A stretch of DNA of 38,611 bases from Bacteroidaceae bacterium (GTDB lineage Bacteria > Bacteroidota > Bacteroidia > Bacteroidales > Bacteroidaceae). The notes below the pieces were generated by a model. That model was not told the origin of the DNA, did not search any database, and saw only the letters and a program-made list of their open reading frames with translations. The DNA lies in NCBI GenBank assembly GCA_017628845.1, contig JAGBYI010000025.1:1-38611 (forward strand). Reading direction: 5' to 3'. Positions 10,527-18,659 of this stretch are shown piece by piece; position 1 is the stretch's first letter, and every line of letters starts with the position of its first letter. Both the position numbers and the translations under genes were made by a program.

Positions 10527-10862
10527 ATGAATGTAGAAAACACCAAGGCACAAATGCGCAAAGGCATGCTGGAATACTGCATCATGCTGCTGCTGAGGAA
10601 CAGGTCGTGCTATGCCAACGACATCATATCGCAACTGAAGTATGCGGATATGATAGTGGTGGAAGGCACATTGTATCCTCTGCTGAACCGCTTGCTAAAG
10701 GACAAGATCCTGAAGTACGAATGGCAAGAGAGCACACAAGGACCGCCCAGAAAGTACTATTCCCTGACGATGGACGGCGAAGAGGCTCTAAACCAATTGA
10801 ACCAGAGTTGGAACGAACTGGCCGGCACTGTAAATAAACTGAAAACGGAAAACTGCGAGTAA
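10527..10862 (+). CDS. PadR-family transcriptional regulator
   Basis: This 111-residue PadR-type winged-helix regulator is a small cytoplasmic DNA-binding protein that usually represses its own operon. An N-terminal helix (QMRKGMLEYCIMLLL) leads into the helix-turn-helix with the family motif VVEGTLYPLLNRLLKDKIL (near residues 44-62). The wing segment GPPRKYYSLT follows, then a C-terminal dimerisation helix. It precedes a PspC-domain gene, a common pairing in Bacteroidetes, and probably controls that gene. The last four codons and stop appear to have been rewritten by a small insertion (see 10836-10951). Confidence 0.92.
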   Translation: MNVENTKAQMRKGMLEYCIMLLLRNRSCYANDIISQLKYADMIVVEGTLYPLLNRLLKDKILKYEWQESTQGPPRKYYSLTMDGEEALNQLNQSWNELAGTVNKLKTENCE

Positions 10863-10951
10863 GCGAGAGCAAAATCAAAGTTCACTTTGCTTTTGCCGAG
10901 CGTGAGCAGATTAAAGACCGCAAAGCGGGATTAAAACTGAAAACGGAAAAC
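10836..10951. repeat. Small hairpin insertion flanked by an 18-bp direct repeat
   Basis: The 18 bases AAACTGAAAACGGAAAAC occur at 10836-10853 and again at 10934-10951. Between them lies an 80-bp piece with a stem of GCAAAATCAAAG (10869-10880) and CTTTGCTTTTGC (10885-10896, one mismatch, 4-base loop). If one repeat and the 80-bp piece are removed in thought, padR still reads in frame through the repeat and stops at ATG-TAA. This suggests an insertion with duplication at the padR end. It may be a small non-coding mobile or dispersed repeat. Confidence 0.6.
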
Positions 10952-10968
10952 ATGTAAAACATACTACT

Positions 10969-12693
10969 ATGAAAAAGAACATTACCATAAACCTGTTCGG
11001 CACCTTATATAATATAGACGAGGATGCATATCAACTGCTGGACAACTATCTGCAGAGCATGAAGCGCTACTTCGGCACCAAGGACGGTGGCGAAGAAATA
11101 GCTGACGACATAGAACACCGTGTGGCAGAACTCCTATGGGAGAAGAAGGAACAGGGCATAGATGCCATCAGCATAGAAATAATAAAGGAAATCATAGGCA
11201 AGATAGGCAATGCCGAGGAGATTGCCGGAGAGGAGGAAACGGAAAGCGGAGAACGAAACACGGAAAATGCAGGGCAGAGCGTAGAAAGCGGTAACACATA
11301 CACCGAAGAGGACAACTTCGACCCCAGCACGGCATCCATGTGGGAGCGCATACGCCATCACTTCAAGAACCGCCGCCTGTTCCGCGACCCCGACAACATG
11401 CTGCTGGGCGGTGTGTGCTCGGGCGTGGCCAACTACATAGGTTTCGGCGACCCCATCCTGTGGCGCCTGCTCCTGCTGGCACTCTTCTTTGTGGAGGGAG
11501 TGGGCCTGCTCACCTACCTGATTCTGTGGCTCATCATACCCCTGGCACGCACTCCGGAGGACAAACTGCTGATGAAGGGCAAGAAACTGACTCCTAACAA
11601 TATTAACGAACAAATCATCCAGGATCATAGCACACAGACGAATCAGGGGGCATCGTGCAACCGCAACAACGGTTCGGGTTGTCTGAAGGTGCTGTTCGCC
11701 CTGCTTATCCTCGGTCCTCTGGGCGTATTCATACTGGCAGTAATTGCACTGATTACCGGATGGTTCGGTATAATCGGAGGTATGGGCAGCATGATCCTTT
11801 CACAGACAGAAGCACGTTTCATGAGCGCTATAACAGAATCTACCGGCACCTTGTTCACCTCTGGCGTAGTGTGCATACTGATTATCCTGGCCGTATTGTT
11901 CGTCCTGTTGCTGAGGTGGATTTTCGGTTCCGGCAAACCCATGGCAGGTTGGCTGAAGACCCTCATTGCCCTGCTGATGCTGGGTTGTCTGATTTGGGGT
12001 GTGTTCTCCATCTCGCGTTCGATAACCAAAGGCTTTGAGGTGGCCAAACAGATTAACAATGACGAGTGGAGAAACAGAAGGATGCGCACCCCCATTCCCA
12101 CCTTCAAGCCACAGCCACATCTGGACATACCGTATCTGGACGAAACAGGATTTACCATCATTACCAACACCTGCAACCGTTGCACATGGGCAGGTGACTA
12201 CCCCACCGGCGATAAAGAAAAGCGCTATCTGGATGCATGCGATTATGATGAACTGATATTCACGGCCGAGAAGACAGACACCGTTGCTCCTGGCACATAC
12301 ACCCTTTCGGCACTGGTAAGGGCTGAGGGTGACGGAGCATACCTCTTTGCTAACGTGGGCGACACGGAGAACATGCAATACATCCCTGCATACGACAACA
12401 AGGGGGGCAACCTTTGGAAATGGGCGTGCGGCAACGGCACCTTATCAGGAGTAAAGAACATCTATACTCACTTTGCCAACGACAGCATACGCAATCTTCT
12501 GGCCATGGCCAATGGTGGAGAAGGTTTCGGATGGGCACTACTGAGCATAGAGGGCATAAAGGTGAAAAAGGGTGAAACCATTACATACGGCATAACCACC
12601 GACCCTGCCATTACGAATGATAACCCAGAATGTGACTGGGTTTCCGCCACCGACTTCATACTGACCAGAACAGACAAGAAGGCTAAGAAATAA
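10969..12693 (+). CDS. PspC-domain membrane protein
   Basis: This 574-residue inner-membrane protein has several parts. The N-terminal cytoplasmic region (about 1-90) begins KKNITINLFGTLYNIDEDAYQLL, as in Bacteroidetes PspC proteins. An acidic Glu/Ser/Asn-rich linker (about 85-115) follows. The PspC domain (about 125-195) has RDPDNMLLGGVCSGVANYIG and a hydrophobic pair ending in LTYLILWLIIPLA. Three more membrane segments (about 235-355) and a large extracytoplasmic C-terminal domain of about 200 residues complete it. PspC proteins take part in envelope-stress responses in other bacteria; here that is inference. It follows padR and ends at a strong terminator. Confidence 0.87.
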   Translation: MKKNITINLFGTLYNIDEDAYQLLDNYLQSMKRYFGTKDGGEEIADDIEHRVAELLWEKKEQGIDAISIEIIKEIIGKIGNAEEIAGEEETESGERNTENAGQSVESGNTYTEEDNFDPSTASMWERIRHHFKNRRLFRDPDNMLLGGVCSGVANYIGFGDPILWRLLLLALFFVEGVGLLTYLILWLIIPLARTPEDKLLMKGKKLTPNNINEQIIQDHSTQTNQGASCNRNNGSGCLKVLFALLILGPLGVFILAVIALITGWFGIIGGMGSMILSQTEARFMSAITESTGTLFTSGVVCILIILAVLFVLLLRWIFGSGKPMAGWLKTLIALLMLGCLIWGVFSISRSITKGFEVAKQINNDEWRNRRMRTPIPTFKPQPHLDIPYLDETGFTIITNTCNRCTWAGDYPTGDKEKRYLDACDYDELIFTAEKTDTVAPGTYTLSALVRAEGDGAYLFANVGDTENMQYIPAYDNKGGNLWKWACGNGTLSGVKNIYTHFANDSIRNLLAMANGGEGFGWALLSIEGIKVKKGETITYGITTDPAITNDNPECDWVSATDFILTRTDKKAKK

Positions 12694-12716
12694 TAATTAG
12701 GTTTCAAATATTCAGA

Positions 12717-12761
12717 AATCCGGCAACCATTGGCATAACGCTACGGTTGCCGGATTATTTA
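12717..12761 (+). terminator. Intrinsic terminator after pspC gene
   Basis: AATCCGGCAACC (12717-12728) pairs perfectly with GGTTGCCGGATT (12745-12756), followed by ATTTAT. Confidence 0.85.
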
Positions 12762-12779
12762 TCTCCCCCCCCTAGCGCA

Positions 12780-12809
12780 TTGTATTTACAGAATAATGTC
12801 GTACATTTG
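12780..12809 (+). promoter_or_regulatory. Promoter of the Mpv17-like gene
   Basis: TTG (12780-12782) and TACATTTG (12802-12809) are 19 bp apart. The ATG at 12843 follows 33 bp later. The promoter lies within the long version of the reading frame, which supports the later start. Confidence 0.75.
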
Positions 12810-12842
12810 CGACAGAATTATATAATCACACATAAACACAAT

Positions 12843-13535
12843 ATGAAAAGAACAGACATATACTTTGCGCTGGCAATGTTGGCCATATTCCTGCCCTTTG
12901 CCCTGTGTACACCTCTCTACGAGTGGTACAAGGCTTTCAATGCCGCACACGGCATGGTGATGAGTTTCCTGAAGTTCGCCATCCTTTCCACCATGGGCGA
13001 GATGCTGGGATGCAGGATTTCCACTGGCCGGTACGTTACACCTACCTTCGGTGTGATGCCTCGCATGATGGTATGGGGAGTGCTGGGCATGGGAATAAAC
13101 ATGGCCATGATAATCTTCTCCAAGGGAACGCCAATGTTCATGGAATACATGGGCATGACCAGTGCGGTGGAAAGTTTTACGGCAGAGTCCTTCTCCATAG
13201 ACAAACTTTGGGTAGCCCTTGCCGTGTCCGTAGCAATGAATACTATCTTTGCACCTGTGTTCATGACCCTGCACAAGATCACCGATGCACACATCGCCGC
13301 CAATGGCGGAAGCATCAGAGCGCTTGTCACACCCATACCCATGGCACAACGCTTTGCCGGCATAAACTGGGAGGCACAATGGGGTTTCGTGTTCAAGAAG
13401 ACCATCCCCTTCTTCTGGTACCCTGCACACACCGTCACCTTTCTGCTCCCATCTGAACAACGCGTGCTCTTTGCCGCCCTCTTAGGCATAGCCCTGGGCG
13501 TACTGCTTGCCCTCTCGGCTAAGAAGGGAAAATAA
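12843..13535 (+). CDS. Mpv17/PMP22-like integral membrane protein
   Basis: This 230-residue membrane protein has about five hydrophobic stretches. Its last 45 residues carry the pattern W-x-P, then F, then L-P, then R-V-L-F with a final hydrophobic helix and Lys-rich end (FFWYPAHTVTFLLP, QRVLFAALLGIALG). This matches the C-terminal signature of Mpv17/PMP22 proteins, better known from mitochondria and peroxisomes. The link rests on this pattern only; the function is unknown. It has its own promoter and terminator and so is a single-gene unit. Confidence 0.72.
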   Translation: MKRTDIYFALAMLAIFLPFALCTPLYEWYKAFNAAHGMVMSFLKFAILSTMGEMLGCRISTGRYVTPTFGVMPRMMVWGVLGMGINMAMIIFSKGTPMFMEYMGMTSAVESFTAESFSIDKLWVALAVSVAMNTIFAPVFMTLHKITDAHIAANGGSIRALVTPIPMAQRFAGINWEAQWGFVFKKTIPFFWYPAHTVTFLLPSEQRVLFAALLGIALGVLLALSAKKGK

Positions 13536-13573
13536 GTGACAGACTTCAATCGATTTTGGGTTCAAGAATAAAA

Positions 13574-13606
13574 CCCCTCGTTCCAAAACTGGATGAGGGG
13601 CTTTTT
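13574..13606 (+). terminator. Intrinsic terminator after the Mpv17-like gene
   Basis: CCCCTC (13574-13579) pairs with GAGGGG (13595-13600), extended by A-T pairs, and is followed by CTTTTT. Confidence 0.8.
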
Positions 13607-13664
13607 CGTAGCGGACGAAAGCTGGATGGCATTTTTCACGTCTGTGCAGATTCTGCAGAGGGAC

Positions 13665-14612
13665 TCATGGAAGCAGAAACTGCCTCACCATCCCGGTGTA
13701 CTCGTCGGGATAATAGCGATAAGAATGGGCATGGTCCACTCCCTCGGTGAGCCAGAGCTGCTTCTGCCCTTGATGGGCCTCGTGCAGAGGGTGCACCATC
13801 CATGTGGGTACGAAATCGTCGGCATCGCCATGGATGAAGAGCATGGGTCTGGGGCACTTTGCCACTTGCCTGAGGGCACTTGCCTCGGTAAAGTTCCATC
13901 CATACATGGCGTCGCAAAGCAGGGATGTAAGGTGCAGCAATGGGAAGGCAGGAAGCGAGAACTGGCTGGAAAGTTCACCCCGGAACTCGTCCCATGCACT
14001 GGTGTAACCACAATCCTCTACGAAGTGTGTTATGTTCGTGGGCAGGTTCTCTTCGCCCGAAAGCATCATAGTGGTAGCAGCACCCATGGATATGCCGTGC
14101 ACCACCATAGGTGTATGGAAGAGTGTGTCTGCCAGCTTGCACCATCGCAAGGCATCAAGGCGGTCTTTCCACCCCATCTGTATGCTCTCGCCATCGCTCT
14201 GGCCATGCGCATGGAGGTCGGGTAACACGATGTTGCAACCCATGGAGTGGTGGTACATATAACCCAAGTGCATCATATCAATGGCACAATTGCGATAGCC
14301 ATGTATCAACAGTGCGGTGCGAGCAACGCTAACGGTATCATGCTTGGGATGACGAGGCAGATAGTAGCCATGCAGCCTGCGGCCATCCTCAGCCACAATG
14401 AAGGTATCCTTCAACACCCCGTTGGCACGAATGGAATCCATCCACTCCATTGTCCAGGGATAGTATTCCTCCACCCTCTGCCAGGCTTTCTCCTCCGTCC
14501 ACGTGGTGTGCCTGCGTGCCAGGGCATAATCCACCATATAGAACGATGCAGCCGCCAGCAACACCACCAACAGGCAGATGCATATCAAACAGGATATCAG
14601 TATCTTCTTCAT
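13665..14612 (-). CDS. Membrane-anchored alpha/beta hydrolase
   Basis: This 315-residue protein starts with a hydrophobic segment (KKILISCLICICLLVVLLAA) that would export or anchor it. The alpha/beta hydrolase core follows, with oxyanion region LLIHGYRN, nucleophile elbow GISMG (VHGISMGAATTM), acid Asp in FIHGDADDFVP and His in GVDHAHSY. It is close to the BAAT/S9-like serine hydrolases common in Bacteroidetes; the substrate is unknown. The frame is open 73 codons further upstream but without hydrolase character, so the ATG at 14612 is chosen. It lies 11 bp after the end of the acyltransferase remnant and was probably once cotranscribed with it. Confidence 0.87.
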   Translation of the reverse strand: MKKILISCLICICLLVVLLAAASFYMVDYALARRHTTWTEEKAWQRVEEYYPWTMEWMDSIRANGVLKDTFIVAEDGRRLHGYYLPRHPKHDTVSVARTALLIHGYRNCAIDMMHLGYMYHHSMGCNIVLPDLHAHGQSDGESIQMGWKDRLDALRWCKLADTLFHTPMVVHGISMGAATTMMLSGEENLPTNITHFVEDCGYTSAWDEFRGELSSQFSLPAFPLLHLTSLLCDAMYGWNFTEASALRQVAKCPRPMLFIHGDADDFVPTWMVHPLHEAHQGQKQLWLTEGVDHAHSYRYYPDEYTGMVRQFLLP

Positions 14613-14623
14613 TGCCTTTTTAT

Positions 14624-15022
14624 TTAGATTTTTACAAACACACGGGCCTTGTACATCGCCCTGAGGATAAGGAATATAATCAGGTAATTGCCAAAGGCAA
14701 GCCACACGTTGTACCAGTCGCCGAGATAGGGCTGTAGGCCATAACTGAGTGATTGTACTATGCTGCGGAAGTTGACCACCTCGCCAAGCATATATGCCAC
14801 AATGGAGTTTGTGCCATAAATCTTGAGCCAACCAAGTCCCCTACTCCACCCCTTCACATCCACAAGCCAGTAGAACAGGGCCATCAGTGCCCAGCACCAG
14901 CCTCCAGATATAAGGGTCATGCTGGTTGTCCACAGGTGCTTATTGACAGGTGTGTGCATGCTGTGCACATAGCCCACAAATGCAGACCTTCCCAATTGGT
15001 ATGGTAAAATATTATATAAACC
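14624..15022 (-). pseudogene. C-terminal remnant of a DUF5009/HGSNAT-like acyltransferase
   Basis: This frame encodes about 120-130 residues that look like the end of a multi-pass acyltransferase of the DUF5009/heparan-glucosaminide N-acetyltransferase-like type. It has PVNKHLWTTSMTLISGG, LFYWLVDVKGW, WLKIYGTNSIVAYMLGEV and a last hydrophobic helix. Full proteins are usually about 370-400 residues. Here the frame is closed by TAA at 15025-15023, there is no ATG, and the first two thirds of the gene are missing: the carB terminator follows at once. I read it as a 5'-deleted gene. Without start or promoter it is unlikely to make a working enzyme. Confidence 0.75.
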
Positions 15023-15041
15023 TTATAGTCTTTAAGAACAC

Positions 15042-15068
15042 AGAATGCCCGGCATTACCGGGCATTCT
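15042..15068 (-). terminator. Terminator hairpin downstream of carB
   Basis: AGAATGCCCGG (15042-15052) and CCGGGCATTCT (15058-15068) form a perfect 11-bp stem with a 5-base loop, 29 bp after the carB stop. The flanks are A/T-rich but have no clean T-run. It probably ends carB transcription. Confidence 0.75.
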
Positions 15069-15096
15069 ATTCTATTGATGATTGTTTATTTCCGGC

Positions 15097-18000
15097 TTAC
15101 TCATACTCCTGCCAAGCCTTTGTCTGTATGTCAGCCAGAGGCAGACGGCAGAATGCCTCGATGAAGGCACTTGCCAGACGGGCGTTGGTGATGAGGGGGA
15201 TGTTGTGGTCGATGGCACCACGACGGATACGATAGCCGTTGGTCTTCTCGCGCTTGGTATGGTCCTTGGGCACGTTGACGATGAGGTCGAACTTATGCTG
15301 GGCAATCAAGTCCATTATGTTGAGCATGTCGGTCTTTGTACCCACCTCGTCGGGATAGCATACGGGGATGGCCTTGGCATTGTTCTCGTTGAGGAAACGT
15401 GCAGTACCCTCGGTGGCATAGATAGTGTAGCCAGCCTTGCAGAGAGCCTGTGCGGCGTCGAGCAGAGAAGCCTTCTCCTTGGTGCCACCGCTGGAGAGCA
15501 TAACGCCCTTGTCCTTAGAAGGAATCTTGTAGCCGGTGGAAATCATGGCATTGAGCAGAGCCTCCTCGAAGCTGTCGCCCAGGCAACCTACCTCACCGGT
15601 AGAACTCATGTCCACGCCCAGGATTGGGTCGGCAGGAGCAAGACGGTTGAAGGAGAACTGGCTAGCCTTCACACCGATGCGGTCGATGTCGAAGACGCTG
15701 CTATCGGGCTTGCGGTAGGGTGCGTCGAGCATGATGCGTGTAGCGGTCTCGATGAAGTTGCGCTTGAGCACCTTGCTGACGAAGGGGAACGAACGGCTGG
15801 CACGGAGGTTACACTCGATAACCTTCACGTCGCGACCCTTAGCAAGATACTGGATATTGAAGGGACCAGAGATGTTCAGTTCCTTGGCAATGGCACGTGA
15901 GATGCGCTTGATCTGACGTGTGGTGGCAAATGAAATCTGCTGGGCAGGGAAGCACATGGTGGCGTCACCGCTATGTACACCGGCGAACTCAACGTGCTCG
16001 GAGATAGCGTACTCTACAATCTCGCCGTTCTGTGCAACACCGTCGAACTCTATCTCGTTGGTCTCGGTCATGAACTCAGAGATAACCACAGGGAATTCCT
16101 TGCTCACCTGGGCGGCCTCGGCAAGGAAGCGCTCCAGTTCCTCGTCGTTGTGGCAGACGTTCATGGCAGCACCAGAGAGGACGTAAGAGGGACGGACGAG
16201 CACGGGGTAACCTACCTCGTCGATGAACTTCTTAACGTCGTCCATGCTGGTGAGTGCGCTCCAACGTGGCTGGTCGATGCCAAGCTGGTCGAGCATGGCG
16301 CTGAACTTGCCACGGTTCTCGGCACGGTCAATGCTGACGGGGTTGGTGCCCAGAACAGGAACTGCTTGACGGAAGAGTTTCATGGCCAGGTTGTTGGGAA
16401 TCTGTCCGCCCACGCTGACAATAACACCGCTGGGGCTTTCCAGGTCGATGACATCCAGTACGCGCTCAAAACTCAACTCGTCGAAGTAGAGGCGGTCGCA
16501 CATGTCATAGTCGGTGGATACGGTCTCGGGGTTGTAGTTTATCATTATGCTCTTGTAGCCGAGCTTGCGTGCTGTCTGTATGGCATTGACAGAGCACCAG
16601 TCGAACTCTACGCTGGAACCGATGCGGTAAGCACCTGAACCAAGGACGATTACACTCTTTGAGTTCTTGTAGTAGTTTACATCATAGCCCTCACAAGCGT
16701 AGGTCATGTAGAGGTAGTTGGTGAGGTCGGGATGCTCGCTTGCCACGGTGGGGATGCGCTTTACGGCAGGCAGAATGCCAACCTTCTTACGGAAGTCGCG
16801 CACCTTGAGCACCTGACGCTCCATGCCTCCCTCGCTGCCCTTGAACACGCAGCGTGCTATCTGGAAATCGCTGAAGCCCATGGCCTTTGCCTTGCGGAGC
16901 TCGTCAACAGGAACCTCCTCAACAGAGTTATACTTCTGCAGGTTGTGCTTCATGTCAACGATGTTCTTCAGACGTGACAGGAACCAGGGATCAATCTTGG
17001 TGAGTTCCTCAATGCGCTCCACGGTGTAACCATCCTCCAATGCCTGTGCTATGGCGAAGATGCGCATGTCGGTGGGATTGGCAAGTTCCTCGTCGAGGTC
17101 ATCGAAATGTATATTGTCATTGCAAACGAAACCATGCATGCCCTGACCAATCATGCGGAGACCCTTCTGGATAATTTCCTCGAAGGAGCGGCCGATGCTC
17201 ATGATCTCGCCAACGGACTTCATGCTGGAACCAATCTTACGGCTGACACCAGCAAACTTGGTGAGGTCCCAACGGGGTATCTTGGCAATAATGTAATCCA
17301 ACTGGGGAGCAACGTATGCGCTGTTTGTGGTGCCCATCTCGCCAATCTGGTCAAGGGTGTAACCCAGGGCAATCTTGGCGGCAACGAAAGCCAAGGGATA
17401 ACCGGTGGCCTTTGAAGCAAGAGCAGAAGAGCGGCTCAAGCGGGCATTGATCTCGATGATACGATAGTCGTTTGTCTCGGCATTGAATGCGTACTGGATG
17501 TTACACTCGCCCACGATGTTGAGATGGCGCACACACTTGACAGCAATGTCCTGAAGCATGGCAACCTGATCCTCGCGCAGGGTGCAGGTTGATGCCACAA
17601 CGATGCTCTCGCCGGTGTGGATGCCCAGGGGATCGAAGTTCTCCATGCCTGCCACGGTGAAGCAGTGGTCGTTAGCATCGCGGATAACCTCGAACTCTAT
17701 CTCCTTCCAGCCCTTCAGGCTCTCCTCTACGAGCACCTGGGGAGCGAAGGTGAATGCACTCTCGGCAATCTCCTTGAACATCTCCTCGTCCTTGCAGACA
17801 CCGCTACCCAAACCACCAAGGGCATAGGCACTACGGATCATCACGGGATAACCAATGCGACGAGCTGTGGCAATGGCATCCTCGATGTTGTTGCATGCCT
17901 GGCTAACGGGAGACTTCATGTTTATCTTGTTCAGCTCCTTAACAAAAAGGTCGCGGTCCTCGGTGTTCATGATGGCCTCCACGCTGGTGCCAAGAACCTC

Positions 18001-18333
18001 CACGCCGTACTCCTTGAGAGTGCCGTTGAGGTAGAGTTCGGTACCGCAGTTCAGGGCTGTCTGTCCGCCGAATGCCAACAGGATGCCGTCGGGGCGCTCC
18101 TTCTTGATAACCTCGGTTACGAAGTGTGCATCAACGGGCTGGAAGTAAACCTTGTCGGCAATGCCTTCGCTTGTCTGGATGGTAGCCACGTTGGGGTTAA
18201 TAAGCACTGAGTAGATGCCCTCCTCGCGCAGAGCCTTCAATGCCTGTGAACCACTATAGTCAAACTCGCCGGCCTGACCAATCTTCAAAGCGCCACTTCC
18301 CAATACGAGAACTTTCTTGAGTTGCTTTTTCAT
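15097..18333 (-). CDS. carB: Carbamoyl-phosphate synthase large subunit
   Basis: This 1078-residue synthetase makes carbamoyl phosphate from bicarbonate, ATP and ammonia supplied by CarA, for pyrimidine and arginine synthesis. Two homologous halves are visible: the first begins VLGSGALKIGQAGEFDYSGS, the second VLGSGAYRIGSSVEFDWCS, each with an ATP-grasp core (GYPVMIRSAYALGGLGSG; GYPVLVRPSYVLSGAAM). The last about 140 residues form the MGS-like allosteric domain (GVMLSSGGTKEKASLL to the end). The wording of the first half is closer to eukaryotic CAD/CPS1 than to the E. coli form (GPIVIGQ). The ATG at 18333 begins the conserved domain; the 26-codon extension overlaps the leader. carA is not in the window. 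The leader holds a candidate attenuator. Confidence 0.95.
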   Translation of the reverse strand: MKKQLKKVLVLGSGALKIGQAGEFDYSGSQALKALREEGIYSVLINPNVATIQTSEGIADKVYFQPVDAHFVTEVIKKERPDGILLAFGGQTALNCGTELYLNGTLKEYGVEVLGTSVEAIMNTEDRDLFVKELNKINMKSPVSQACNNIEDAIATARRIGYPVMIRSAYALGGLGSGVCKDEEMFKEIAESAFTFAPQVLVEESLKGWKEIEFEVIRDANDHCFTVAGMENFDPLGIHTGESIVVASTCTLREDQVAMLQDIAVKCVRHLNIVGECNIQYAFNAETNDYRIIEINARLSRSSALASKATGYPLAFVAAKIALGYTLDQIGEMGTTNSAYVAPQLDYIIAKIPRWDLTKFAGVSRKIGSSMKSVGEIMSIGRSFEEIIQKGLRMIGQGMHGFVCNDNIHFDDLDEELANPTDMRIFAIAQALEDGYTVERIEELTKIDPWFLSRLKNIVDMKHNLQKYNSVEEVPVDELRKAKAMGFSDFQIARCVFKGSEGGMERQVLKVRDFRKKVGILPAVKRIPTVASEHPDLTNYLYMTYACEGYDVNYYKNSKSVIVLGSGAYRIGSSVEFDWCSVNAIQTARKLGYKSIMINYNPETVSTDYDMCDRLYFDELSFERVLDVIDLESPSGVIVSVGGQIPNNLAMKLFRQAVPVLGTNPVSIDRAENRGKFSAMLDQLGIDQPRWSALTSMDDVKKFIDEVGYPVLVRPSYVLSGAAMNVCHNDEELERFLAEAAQVSKEFPVVISEFMTETNEIEFDGVAQNGEIVEYAISEHVEFAGVHSGDATMCFPAQQISFATTRQIKRISRAIAKELNISGPFNIQYLAKGRDVKVIECNLRASRSFPFVSKVLKRNFIETATRIMLDAPYRKPDSSVFDIDRIGVKASQFSFNRLAPADPILGVDMSSTGEVGCLGDSFEEALLNAMISTGYKIPSKDKGVMLSSGGTKEKASLLDAAQALCKAGYTIYATEGTARFLNENNAKAIPVCYPDEVGTKTDMLNIMDLIAQHKFDLIVNVPKDHTKREKTNGYRIRRGAIDHNIPLITNARLASAFIEAFCRLPLADIQTKAWQEYE

Positions 18334-18395
18334 CGTTGTATGTTGTATTATTTCTTTTCTGTCTCTGCAATATCCATGCCCTAAAACTACGGATT

Positions 18396-18446
18396 CTAAA
18401 AGAAAAGCCACTCTGACCGGCGTTTTATCACCGGATAGAATGGCTT
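18396..18446 (-). terminator. Terminator-like hairpin in the carB leader (candidate attenuator)
   Basis: On the minus strand AAGCCATTCTATCCGG (18446-18431) pairs with CCGGTCAGAGTGGCTT (18420-18405), 14 of 16 positions including one G-T, over a 10-base loop, and is followed by TTTTCTTTTAG. No minus-strand gene lies upstream (the TonB gene is divergent), so it cannot end another transcript. It stands 60 bp before the carB ATG and looks like a regulated terminator. Confidence 0.7.
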
Positions 18447-18454
18447 GTCCTGTG

Positions 18455-18511
18455 CTATTCTCTAACCTCTGGCAAGAGGTCGGCTATTTGCTTGTTCTTT
18501 CGTTTGAACAT
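18455..18511 (-). CDS. Candidate carB leader peptide (18 residues)
   Basis: A small ORF MFKRKNKQIADLLPEVRE starts 24 nt after the carB -7 box, with AGGA about 7 nt before its ATG, and stops with TAG 9 nt before the leader terminator. It contains two Arg codons (CGA, AGA) and four Lys codons. A smaller stem, ACCTCT/AGAGGT (18465-18480), lies inside it. The layout of short ORF then terminator then biosynthetic gene is that of translation-coupled attenuation. Chance cannot be excluded for an ORF this short. Confidence 0.4.
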   Translation of the reverse strand: MFKRKNKQIADLLPEVRE

Positions 18512-18534
18512 GGAGCGTTCCTATTTATCGGTTA

Positions 18535-18542
18535 CAAAGGTA
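18535..18542 (-). promoter_or_regulatory. -7 box of the carB promoter
   Basis: TACCTTTG on the minus strand fits the -7 consensus. The nearest TTTG for a -33 box is at 18570-18567, 24 bp away, longer than the usual 19-21, so the promoter may be weak or activated. It gives a leader of almost 200 nt. Confidence 0.55.
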
Positions 18543-18659
18543 GTACTTTTTTCTTGATGGAGGAAACAAAACCACGTCTTTTTTCCCATTAACATCCAAA
18601 TATGCCCCCTATGGCAAACCACCAGAGCGTGAAAAGCGTTACACCTTTACAATAAAATG

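Noticed and set aside
13593-14225. 210-codon plus-strand frame between the Mpv17-like gene and carB
   Set aside because: It is antisense to an alpha/beta hydrolase with complete catalytic motifs.
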